A stretch of DNA of 42,807 nt from assembly GCA_016213775.1 (NCBI GenBank), contig JACQZR010000198.1, positions 1-42,807 of the forward strand, given 5' to 3'. This document shows positions 1 through 7,556 of the stretch, one piece after another; position 1 is the stretch's first letter; each line of letters opens with the position of its first letter. The notes under the pieces are model-generated. The model was given only the letters and a program-made list of their open reading frames with translations. It was not told the DNA's origin and searched no databases. A program made the translations under genes and the position numbers. This DNA is from Acidobacteriota bacterium (GTDB lineage: Bacteria; Acidobacteriota; Terriglobia; Bryobacterales; Bryobacteraceae).

Positions 1-56
1 AAACAGTGGTATACAAAAACCAGCAGGCTGCCAAACAGCTTTGTGAACGATTCCAT
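1..56 (-). CDS. N-terminal end of an unidentified protein, cut by window edge
   Basis: An ATG at 56 on the minus strand is preceded by a good Shine-Dalgarno sequence (AAGGAG, about 5 bases upstream) and reads MESFTKLFGSLLVFVYHC up to the edge of the window. Only 18 codons are visible. The hydrophobic, aromatic start does not look like a standard signal peptide. I cannot name the family. The ribosome-binding site and the open frame are the only support, so this is a probable gene start of unknown function. Confidence 0.4.
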   Translation of the reverse strand, partial: MESFTKLFGSLLVFVYHC

Positions 57-135
57 CGGCTTCTCCTTCGGTCCAGTCTTGACAACCAGACCATCGGCAG
101 AATGCCGGTGGAATCAAAATTTCAAATATCTTTGG

Positions 136-516
136 CTAGTAGTGAGACAGCGGGGGTGGCCGTTGCCGCTGGACGAGTCCACCGGGAGGAGTGTGATCCT
201 CTACGGAAGAAAGCAGTCCGATGGGGTGGACAGCGGGCAGGCTCGATTCGCCGGCCGCGCCCCAGGCTAGCAATCCGTCCATCGACGTGGTGCGCATGGG
301 CCCGATCCGGCAGGACACGCCGCAGACCTCGGGTCGCAATTGCTGGCTGGCTTCGCTATGCCGCGCGGCGGCCTTCTTGCGACAGCAGCAGTCTTTGCCC
401 AACCTGCTGCATTTCATCTGGCACGCGGGCGATGCCCACAATTGGAGCAACGGCGCCAGCAGCGGCTGCCCCATCGCCAGCGCGAGCAACAGGGCAATGA
501 TGTGCGAACGAATCAT
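136..516 (-). CDS. Small secreted cysteine-rich protein (copy 1 of 3)
   Basis: A 126-residue protein with an N-terminal hydrophobic signal peptide (about residues 4-28) followed by a cysteine cluster: CQMKC, then six residues, then CCCRKK, and about 20 residues later a CxxxC pair (VCGVSC). Two further proteins in the same operon (4416-4844 and 4890-5162) share the MxC...CCC-Arg-Lys core, the later CxxxC pair and a Pro-rich C-terminus ending in PPP-S or PPPLS. The start at 516 lies 13 bases after the stop of the sialidase-like gene, so it is probably translated from the same transcript. I know no named family. Dense Cys with adjacent Lys/Arg in an exported protein suggests thiolate metal binding (copper, zinc or similar), but this is inference. 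Confidence 0.75.
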   Translation of the reverse strand: MIRSHIIALLLALAMGQPLLAPLLQLWASPACQMKCSRLGKDCCCRKKAAARHSEASQQLRPEVCGVSCRIGPMRTTSMDGLLAWGAAGESSLPAVHPIGLLSSVEDHTPPGGLVQRQRPPPLSHY

Positions 517-529
517 CTATTCCAAACGT

Positions 530-1576
530 CTATTCCAAACGCCGCACAGCGATGGCTCCGTTCTCTTCCCAAGCGGCAATCGCACCGCCCTTGGGCAGCG
601 CCACCACATTGGCGAACGATCCCGCGGCACTTAACGTTTCGGTCTTGCCATTGCTCCAGGATTCAATCTTTCCGCCCGAGCTCCAGGTGGCGTATATGCT
701 GTTGCCCTGTGCCGAAAAAGCAATGTCCTTCCCTGTTCCGATCTTCATTTCATCCACACCCGGCAACGCCAGAAACAGATCGTCGGCCCGGCGCCAGGCG
801 CTGGCGGGCTTGCCATTGACAAGAGCGACTCCGCCGCCGTCCATTGGACAGGCGTTCAGTTGCCAACGCCCCGAACCTTGCTTTTCCGCCGCCGCGGTTA
901 CGCGCCCATCGCGAATCCTGGCGAGATACATATCCCGCGCGCCACCTAAGGCGTTACGAAACAGCACGGCAAATTCTCCGTTGCCTAATGCCTGTAACGA
1001 CGGATGGCAGCACTGGCAGATGGTTCCATCCGGCGATTGATACACCAGGGTATTCTTTGACCAGGTGCGGCCTGCATCCTTGGAGTAGGCGCCATACAGC
1101 CTGGTGCCGCTGTCCCGCAGATCCAGCCAGACCGCGGCCGCATTGCCTTGCTCATCAGCCGCGAACGCATGCAAGCCCTCGCGCGCCGAGCGCGGGGCGT
1201 CGTTCACGCGGATTGCCTCCGACCATGTCTTCCCCCGATCCGCCGACCGCCAGACGAACAGCTCGCCTTCGCTGCCAGGCTTGACATCGCCTTTGACGAA
1301 GGCTCCGATCGCACTCACCAGCATCGTCGATCCGCTCAGCGCAATGCGTGGGCCGCGATGCCGGCCGAGCGGAAGAACAGGCAGCTCTGCTACGACGCCA
1401 GGTTTCGAAAACGTCGCGCCACCGTCTGTGGACCAGGCGGAGTAGATGGTGCGTCCGCTGCCGTAAACAATGGCGGTGACATCGCCGGAGGCCGCCAGTT
1501 GCGGCTGCTTGTTGGGCTCCTGCGAAACAGGCGCGATGCGCACCAGAAAGAACAGAGTGAAGAGAGTAGTCAGCAT
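530..1576 (-). CDS. Secreted sialidase-like Asp-box (BNR) protein with a CxCC motif
   Basis: The protein has 348 residues from the ATG at 1576, which has GAGGGACAA just upstream and begins with a signal-peptide-like MLTTLFTLFFLVRIAPVSQ. The frame is open further upstream, but that would overlap the receptor gene. Three Asp-box motifs are visible: STDGGATFSK (about 49-58), SADRGKTWSE (111-120) and SKDAGRTWSK (166-175), as in six-bladed sialidase-fold propellers. The catalytic Arg triad and Tyr/Glu pair of true sialidases cannot be assigned with confidence, so sialidase activity should not be assumed. An unusual CQCCHP motif (187-192) and a further CPMDGG (from 243) provide four cysteines. The gene starts 10 bases after the receptor stop and is followed by cysteine-rich copy 1, which points to a shared metal- or ligand-related role. 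Confidence 0.85.
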   Translation of the reverse strand: MLTTLFTLFFLVRIAPVSQEPNKQPQLAASGDVTAIVYGSGRTIYSAWSTDGGATFSKPGVVAELPVLPLGRHRGPRIALSGSTMLVSAIGAFVKGDVKPGSEGELFVWRSADRGKTWSEAIRVNDAPRSAREGLHAFAADEQGNAAAVWLDLRDSGTRLYGAYSKDAGRTWSKNTLVYQSPDGTICQCCHPSLQALGNGEFAVLFRNALGGARDMYLARIRDGRVTAAAEKQGSGRWQLNACPMDGGGVALVNGKPASAWRRADDLFLALPGVDEMKIGTGKDIAFSAQGNSIYATWSSGGKIESWSNGKTETLSAAGSFANVVALPKGGAIAAWEENGAIAVRRLE

Positions 1577-1586
1577 GTATTGTCCC

Positions 1587-4367
1587 TCAATAGCGGAAGC
1601 GGAGTCCCAGTTGTAGCGTGCGCGGATCGCCGGCGGCTGTGATCTGCCCGAAAGCGGGCAGAGGGCTCGAAGGATATGTCCCGCCGCCAAACGTGCCGTT
1701 CTTACTCACGCCGTTCATGTGGTTGGTACTATTGTATCCTTCGATAAGCGCTTCCATGTTCAGACGCTCCTTCAACTGAAACGTCCTGCTCAGACGCGCC
1801 CCCAGGCTCAAAAAATCGAATCCTGTGCCTGCGTTGCGCGGGATGAACGCGCCGTTGCTCAAGGGCCTCGCATTGGTCCCTTGAATCGTCGTCGAACCGG
1901 CGGTGATGTTCAACGGCAGCGCCGAATAGTACTGCAGCATCGTGCTCAGTTGAAACCCGCGGGCGCGCACGGAGCCATGGAAGGCAACCCGGTGACGCTG
2001 ATCATCATCCGAGCGTCCGTAGTCGCGCCAGATGTTGTGGTGGTCAATCGGCGAGGAGAAGAAGAACTCCCCGACGTTGTTGAATGCCTTTGAATAGGTG
2101 TAGGTGATGCGATAGCTTCCCCACCGCGACGGCCGCTGCACAAACGAGACATGAAGCCCGTCGTAATGCGAATCGGCCAGCGACGAGTAGCGGCTGTTGT
2201 TCGCATACGCCGACACCGGCCGGCATCCGTTGTTCGTACCGGCGGCAACGCATGCAGGGACGTTCTGGTTCACAGACGCGATCAGGTGCAGCCCGCGCAG
2301 CCGCTGATAGCCGATGCTCACTGTCGAACGATCGCCGACCTGCTGCTCCACCTCAAAGCTGCCCTGCTGCGAATAAGCGTTTTGCATGTCGCGATCCATC
2401 GTCGCCAGGTTGACCAGTGTCACCAGCGGCACGGGCGCGCCAAGGATATTCGGAAAAACCGGCGCTCCGGATTGCGCCGGCGAGAGGCTGACGCTCGACT
2501 GGCGCAGATTCGCGAAGTCCGTCGTGTTGCCCGCCGACAGCAGAGCATTCGCCAAAGCGCGCAAAGGCACGCGGTCATAAAACAACCCATAGCTGCCGCG
2601 GACGACAGTGCGGCGTGCGGCAAATGGCGTCCAGGCGAATCCCGCGCGCGGCGAGATGTTGTTGGTGTCGGTGCGGATGGTCTCCAGATACTGCAAGTCG
2701 TAACGGAACCCGGCGTTCAGCGTGAGACGGGAGTGCACCTTCCACTCGTCCTGTAGAAAGAACCCGGCGTTTGGATTTGTCTGCGCGATGGTTCTGACGC
2801 CGAACGTCTGCGTGAAGCCCGAGTTGTTGTACGCGCCGCTCAAAAAGTTGGCGAGCGAAGAGAACGTGTATGCCCCGCGGACGGTGCGCGGATAGGTGAT
2901 CGTAGTGTTGTTGTAGAGGAAACTCACGCCGGTGCGGATGGCGTGCGCGCCCGCCTGGTGCGAGAGGTTGTCCACCAGTTCCACCAGGTGATTCACCCGT
3001 CCGGTGGGCGACCCCGACGATGTCCCAAATGACGCCACCCCCGAGATGCTCACCGCCGGCCCCACCGGATCCGTGGGCCGCGCCTGCAGGTTGCTGTGCG
3101 TGTACTGACCGCGCGTTTCGTTCACCGTGCGCGCCGAAACCGAATAGATGTTGCTCACCGCGATGGTGTGGTCCGTGTTGTTGAGGCTTGACGAGGCTGT
3201 GGGCGCATTGAGTGCGCCGGCCCCGCGCGAGTTCCGGCTACTCACATCGTAGAGGCTGTAGCGGACATTGAAGCTGTCGCGCGAAGTGAACTGATGATCC
3301 GCCTTGCCCAGCAGGGTCGTGTGGTGGACCGGATTCGGATACCGTCCTGTGCTGATGCGTGGCCCTTGATAGCCAACCGCCGACAGCCTCGCATTGACGG
3401 TATCCACATTGGACTGCGAAATCGTCACCAGGCCCGATTGATTCAACATCCGTTGTTCGAAATTCATAAACGCAAAGGTGTGGTCGCGGCGTAACGGGCC
3501 GCCGAGGCTCGCGCCATACTGCGCCTGTGTCAGCGGCAGCTTGTTGCGCGAAAGAGCATTGGTGGCGTTCAGGCGCTGGTTGCGGAAGTAGCCGTAGAGA
3601 TCGCCATGCACCAGGTTGGTGCCGCTCTTGGTCACCATGCTGACGTATCCTCCGAGCGCGCGGCCGAACTCCGCCTGGCCGCCCGACGTCACCACCTGCA
3701 ATTCCTGCACCACGTCCAATCCAAAGAAACTCCCACTCAATCCAGCGGCATCGTCATTGGCGGACAGCCCATCCGCGATGAAGCTGTTGGAAAAATTACG
3801 CTGGCTGCCGACCGAGATTCCCTGTCCTGGTACCGCCGAGGTTTCCGCGAAGAGCTGCGTGCTTGCCGTGTTGGTGGGCGACACGCCCGGCACCAGCAGC
3901 GCCAGATCGAGAAAACTACGCCCGTTCAGCGGCAGGCTGGCGACTTCCGTTTGCAGCACCGTCCCGGCAATCTGGCTGCGCGCGGCCTCCAATACCGCGG
4001 GCACGTCAGTGATCGTAAGATTTGTCTCGGTGGCGCCTACCGACATCGCGATGGGCAGTTCCAACGCGGACCCCGCACTCAACATCACCACTCGCGTGGC
4101 ATCACCGAAGCCCTCGCGCTTCACTTTGATTTCCGTTGGGCCGAGGCGCAGATACGGGAAGCGATAGCGGCCTTCCTGGTCGGTTGTGGCGGCGGCTTTC
4201 TGATTCGTGAGCATATGGCGCGCCTCCACGGCCGCACCGGTTAGCGCCGCGCCAGTGGCGTCCAGAACCCGCCCGCTGACGCTTGCGTGGTGGATGGTTT
4301 CCTGCGCCGCCGCGAGGAACGGCAACGCGAGAGAACATGCCAGGATTCCCAGTTTTCCTGGTTTCAT
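1587..4367 (-). CDS. TonB-dependent receptor, Oar-like, with carboxypeptidase-regulatory domain
   Basis: A 926-residue outer-membrane protein. A signal peptide (1-21) is followed by a carboxypeptidase-regulatory-like beta domain (about 28-110: VSGRVLDATGAALTGA... EGRYRFPYL), a plug domain (about 125-250, with LPLNGRSFLDL and FIADGLSAND), and a long beta-barrel ending in LRFRY, with the terminal aromatic residue typical of outer-membrane barrels. The ATG at 4367 has GAAGGAG about 8 bases upstream. Receptors of this kind are abundant in Acidobacteriota and import or bind unknown large ligands. Here it lies in a five-gene operon with three secreted cysteine-rich proteins and a CxCC-bearing Asp-box protein, so its ligand may be a metal complex or a metal-binding peptide (inference). 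Confidence 0.95.
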   Translation of the reverse strand: MKPGKLGILACSLALPFLAAAQETIHHASVSGRVLDATGAALTGAAVEARHMLTNQKAAATTDQEGRYRFPYLRLGPTEIKVKREGFGDATRVVMLSAGSALELPIAMSVGATETNLTITDVPAVLEAARSQIAGTVLQTEVASLPLNGRSFLDLALLVPGVSPTNTASTQLFAETSAVPGQGISVGSQRNFSNSFIADGLSANDDAAGLSGSFFGLDVVQELQVVTSGGQAEFGRALGGYVSMVTKSGTNLVHGDLYGYFRNQRLNATNALSRNKLPLTQAQYGASLGGPLRRDHTFAFMNFEQRMLNQSGLVTISQSNVDTVNARLSAVGYQGPRISTGRYPNPVHHTTLLGKADHQFTSRDSFNVRYSLYDVSSRNSRGAGALNAPTASSSLNNTDHTIAVSNIYSVSARTVNETRGQYTHSNLQARPTDPVGPAVSISGVASFGTSSGSPTGRVNHLVELVDNLSHQAGAHAIRTGVSFLYNNTTITYPRTVRGAYTFSSLANFLSGAYNNSGFTQTFGVRTIAQTNPNAGFFLQDEWKVHSRLTLNAGFRYDLQYLETIRTDTNNISPRAGFAWTPFAARRTVVRGSYGLFYDRVPLRALANALLSAGNTTDFANLRQSSVSLSPAQSGAPVFPNILGAPVPLVTLVNLATMDRDMQNAYSQQGSFEVEQQVGDRSTVSIGYQRLRGLHLIASVNQNVPACVAAGTNNGCRPVSAYANNSRYSSLADSHYDGLHVSFVQRPSRWGSYRITYTYSKAFNNVGEFFFSSPIDHHNIWRDYGRSDDDQRHRVAFHGSVRARGFQLSTMLQYYSALPLNITAGSTTIQGTNARPLSNGAFIPRNAGTGFDFLSLGARLSRTFQLKERLNMEALIEGYNSTNHMNGVSKNGTFGGGTYPSSPLPAFGQITAAGDPRTLQLGLRFRY

Positions 4368-4415
4368 AAAGTGATACTCCTTCTTCTTGACCCGGACGAT
4401 TGCAATGATCCACGG

Positions 4416-4844
4416 TTAAGCAGAAGGAGGAGGTCTTGGAAGGCGGGGAGTCTGTGCGGAAGTGGAGTGGGTGAGGCTCTCGCGATCTCTCGCCGGCAAC
4501 GCGAGGGAAGGAACAATCACGGCGATGGAAGCAGTGGCCTCGGATGCGAAGAACTTCGTGGATTCCACAACGCTCGACTGTACACATTTGGCCCCGCATC
4601 CCTCGGTGGCTTGCAGCGACGCTTCGTGTCCATGCGATTTCGTTCGCGCGCAGTGCCCCTTGTCGCGTTTGCAGCAGGCCATCGCGCAGGAGGCTTCTTT
4701 TCCCGACAGCAGCGCGTAACCGGCCATGAGCGGATTGCCGAGAATGACAGCGAGCATCAACACGGACACCAGGCGGGCACACACCTGGCGGAGCGGCCGA
4801 TGGCAGGCCATCCATGGACCCGGATTGTGGTGTGAGGAATTCAC
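4416..4844 (-). CDS. Small secreted cysteine-rich protein (copy 2 of 3)
   Basis: The frame encodes 142 residues from the ATG at 4844; an internal ATG at 4811 (MACHRPLRQVC) would also leave a complete signal peptide (VSVLMLAVILGNPLMAG). The mature part has CAMACCKRDKGHC and, about 20 residues later, CGAKC, matching the spacing in copies 1 and 3 although the CCC triplet is reduced here. The C-terminus ends in RPPPSA, like its paralogues. It lies 48 bases upstream of the receptor start. A competing minus-strand frame (4102-4815) overlaps both this gene and the receptor; it is rejected because it lacks a signal peptide and the shared cysteine pattern. Function unknown; metal binding is inferred from composition only. 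Confidence 0.7.
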   Translation of the reverse strand: MNSSHHNPGPWMACHRPLRQVCARLVSVLMLAVILGNPLMAGYALLSGKEASCAMACCKRDKGHCARTKSHGHEASLQATEGCGAKCVQSSVVESTKFFASEATASIAVIVPSLALPARDRESLTHSTSAQTPRLPRPPPSA

Positions 4845-4889
4845 AGCTATCTCAACGAAACAGCCCTTCCAACGTGAAGGCGAAGGCGG

Positions 4890-5162
4890 TTAGGCGAGTG
4901 AGGAAGGCGGAGGACGTTGCCACTGGATGGCGCGTCCGCCGTGCACAACAAGGGACGGTTCATCAATGTGCGTGGCGTCGCCGGTCACAGGAGGTGCCGC
5001 TGTGTGCGCAGCCGCCTCGGGAGTGTATACCGTGCGAATCGATTGCACACCCGAAGCCCCGGAGCATTCCCTCTGGCAGGAACTGTTCGTGGAAGTGATG
5101 GCGCCACCGCTGCCCGAGCCCTTGCGGCAACAGCATTTCGATTTCAGCTTGCAGCATTTCAT
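4890..5162 (-). CDS. Small cysteine-rich protein (copy 3 of 3), true start probably further upstream
   Basis: From the ATG at 5162 the protein has 90 residues: MKCCKLKSKCCCRKG, then CQREC, then a tail ending in QRPPPSSLA. Copies 1 and 2 have a signal peptide before this motif. Here the frame stays open upstream and encodes a typical signal peptide (KCAALCLFVFLLQLPSFAAA) directly before the Met, but no in-frame ATG, GTG or TTG precedes it. An ATT codon at 5279, about 6 bases after AGAAGAGGGG, is the best-placed candidate. So either translation starts at a rare codon or the start was lost by mutation. It is the first gene of the operon, 45 bases upstream of copy 2. Confidence 0.65.
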   Translation of the reverse strand: MKCCKLKSKCCCRKGSGSGGAITSTNSSCQRECSGASGVQSIRTVYTPEAAAHTAAPPVTGDATHIDEPSLVVHGGRAIQWQRPPPSSLA

Positions 5163-5345
5163 CCCGCTGCCGTGGGCGGCAAAGGCTGCTGCAAACGATG
5201 GAAGTTGGAGGAGAAAGACGAACAGGCAGAGAGCGGCGCACTTACGAACAAACTGATGTAACTGTGCCTCAGCCCGAATAGATTGCCCCTCTTCTGATGG
5301 CAGGATAGCACAGCCAGTTGGAACTGCGAAGCAAGAGTTCTTGTG

Positions 5346-7370
5346 TCAGTTGCCGCTTTGCGTGATCCTGACTGTCTTGTTGTTCACCTGGACGTATCCG
5401 CTGCGGGCGAGGGCCGTGCTCGGGTTGGCCGTCAGCTTCAGTGTCAGCACGCCGCTCGATTGTCCGGTTGCGTTCTGCACCGTGATCCAGTTGGTCAGGG
5501 ACGTGGCTTTCCAGATGCATCCCGTGGTTGCGGTGACGCTCACCGAAACCGTAGTGACGCTGTTCTTCACCGTCGTCGAGGCAGGCACCGTCACCGATCC
5601 TATCTGGAAGTTCGCAGTCGCGGTCTGTGGCTGCGACATCGTCACTGCCGCCATGGTGCTGGTGACCGGCAGGATACCGGTCCAGCCGGCCAGGCAGTAG
5701 TTGCCTGCGGGATTCGCCATGATGTTCACCGTTGACCCGCTGGCGTAATAGCTGTCCACCGACGCCGGGCTCTTGCTCACCGATCCGGCCGCCGTGTTGT
5801 TTGCTTTCGCCGTAAGCAGATACTGGACGCTGAAATTCGCGGTATATGTAGTAGCCGCCGCCGGCGTGGTGACGGTGTGTTGCTGCGCCCCGCCATCACT
5901 CCAACTGGTGTACATGTACTTGCTGTTGCTGTTCCAGATCTGCGAGGGAGCAACAACGACATGCGAGGAGCCCGCGGTCCAGGAGCGCGTCGCCGGAGTC
6001 GTCAACTGCACGTTATCCACTACCACCACACGCCCTGCCGGTACCGTAGCGAATGTAACTGTCACTGTACCGGTTGTTCCGCCTCCAGTGCCGCCACCGC
6101 CGCCCGTCGCCGCGGGATAGATCGACTTTGCACCCGCAACGTCGCCTGCCGACAAGCCACTCCGCTGTCCAATCGGAATGCCGGCGGGAATGGTCACGAT
6201 AGTCGGCTGCCCGTTGATTGAGAACGCGTACGCCGGATAGTGCATGATCGAGTTGTAGTCATACGGCGACGGGTTGACGCTGTTCGTCATGATCTGGAAG
6301 TTGTAGGACGCCGAGGGATTGATGTTTTGCGTCAGTACTTGCACGTAGGTGTTACGGTCCGTCCGGGTGTGCTCGTGGAACATGCCGATCGCGTGACCGG
6401 TTTCGTGAATCATGTTGCCAGTGGAGCAGTAGTCGCCGGTGTTGATGGGCTGCGCGCCGCCGACGCGGCCGACATAGCTGGAACAAGTAGTGGCTGCGGC
6501 TGGCCGGTATACGACGTAGTTCGTTTCCGTGGTACGAGGAATCAGTTTGATATATCCGGCCAGTTGCGTGTTCCAATGCGCAACGGCGTCGGTGATACGA
6601 GTCTGATTGGGCAGCGTTGGGTCAATCGCATAGGGAACAATGCCGCCTGGCCAGCGGTAGTAGGACCCGTTGATGAACACGCTCTCGCGGTCCAGCCGCG
6701 ACTTGCCCTCGACGTATGGTTCCAACTCTTCGGCGCGGCCGAGCAGCATATCGCCTTCGAGTATGGCCTCGCCGTCCACCACCGCATGAGTCACTTTCAT
6801 CCCGCGAAACAGCGACGTGCGGATCTCCGCGTCCGGCTTCACGATGGAATCCGTCCAGTCCTCGATGGTGTCGAGCACGGCGATTTCGCTCACTGTCACT
6901 GGGAGCGTGGCCACTTCTTCGGCCAATTGCAGCTCGACGATCACGGTTTCTCCGGGCACCGAGCGTGCCCAAAACTCACCTGCACCCAGCGGGCCCGCCC
7001 CGGTATAAGGACCGGCGATCCGCGTCACCTGCCCGTCTGCGCCGAGTCCGTACACAAACGCTCGCGAGCCTTCCGTCAGATGGAATTCATTGAAGTGCAC
7101 GCGCAACGCCGCGGCACCCGGATTGTGGAATCGCAACAGAATTGTCGACGCCTCGCCGTCGCTATGGAAAATCGGCAAGGTCTCCTCGATGACGCCGGTG
7201 ATTTGCCGGATGCGCCCTTCTGCGGCCAGCCGCTCGCCATCGCCTGCCGCCGTCCAGACAGGGGTCTGATCCAACCAACCGTTGGCGGGACCGCGCAGGT
7301 CCGTTACCTCCTGCGACAGAAGCAGCATGGCGCCGCACAACAGCGAAAAAAGCAAACGCCGCAATGTCAT
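5346..7370 (-). CDS. Secreted astacin-type (M12A) zinc metalloprotease with C-terminal repeat and BACON-like domains
   Basis: The protein has 674 residues from the ATG at 7370 (GGGAGGA upstream; signal peptide MTLRRLLFSLLCGAMLLLSQ). The frame opens 29 codons earlier without a signal peptide, so the inner start is preferred. An N-terminal beta-rich region (about 50-165) resembles the pro-domains of secreted bacterial proteases. The catalytic domain has the astacin zinc signature HETGHAIGMFHEHTRTDR (322-339; ligands His322, His326, His332, catalytic Glu323) and the Met-turn SIMHY (374-378). A Gly/Thr linker follows, then two InlB-like or bacterial repeat domains (SWSDGGAQQHT, LAGWTG) and a C-terminal BACON-like domain (WKATSLTNWITV ... 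GYVQVNNKTVRITQ), probably for carbohydrate or surface binding. It is co-directional with and upstream of the cysteine-rich operon. Confidence 0.92.
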   Translation of the reverse strand: MTLRRLLFSLLCGAMLLLSQEVTDLRGPANGWLDQTPVWTAAGDGERLAAEGRIRQITGVIEETLPIFHSDGEASTILLRFHNPGAAALRVHFNEFHLTEGSRAFVYGLGADGQVTRIAGPYTGAGPLGAGEFWARSVPGETVIVELQLAEEVATLPVTVSEIAVLDTIEDWTDSIVKPDAEIRTSLFRGMKVTHAVVDGEAILEGDMLLGRAEELEPYVEGKSRLDRESVFINGSYYRWPGGIVPYAIDPTLPNQTRITDAVAHWNTQLAGYIKLIPRTTETNYVVYRPAAATTCSSYVGRVGGAQPINTGDYCSTGNMIHETGHAIGMFHEHTRTDRNTYVQVLTQNINPSASYNFQIMTNSVNPSPYDYNSIMHYPAYAFSINGQPTIVTIPAGIPIGQRSGLSAGDVAGAKSIYPAATGGGGGTGGGTTGTVTVTFATVPAGRVVVVDNVQLTTPATRSWTAGSSHVVVAPSQIWNSNSKYMYTSWSDGGAQQHTVTTPAAATTYTANFSVQYLLTAKANNTAAGSVSKSPASVDSYYASGSTVNIMANPAGNYCLAGWTGILPVTSTMAAVTMSQPQTATANFQIGSVTVPASTTVKNSVTTVSVSVTATTGCIWKATSLTNWITVQNATGQSSGVLTLKLTANPSTALARSGYVQVNNKTVRITQSGN

Positions 7371-7556
7371 GAAAGGAGTCCTCCCGGATAGGCGGTGACG
7401 GCGGCTGAAGCTATTGAGGACCGACAACTTCTTGCCGTCTTCCCTTCTATCGGTCACCGCAAATGCGGGTAACGTGGGTCAGACACCTTAGAGGAATCGG
7501 TATTGGAGTTTACAACGATCTAAGGGAAACACCTAGCCGGACGCGCGCCGCCCGCA

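Noticed and set aside
530-1576. Calling the Asp-box protein an active sialidase
   Set aside because: Asp-boxes are shared by many propellers, and the catalytic Arg triad and Tyr/Glu could not be assigned.
4102-4815. A 237-codon minus-strand frame overlapping cysteine-rich copy 2 and the receptor start
   Set aside because: It conflicts with two better genes, and only the frame of copy 2 carries a signal peptide and the cysteine pattern of its paralogues.
6240-7391. A 383-codon plus-strand frame over the astacin protease
   Set aside because: The minus strand has the full zinc-protease signature here; the plus frame has none.
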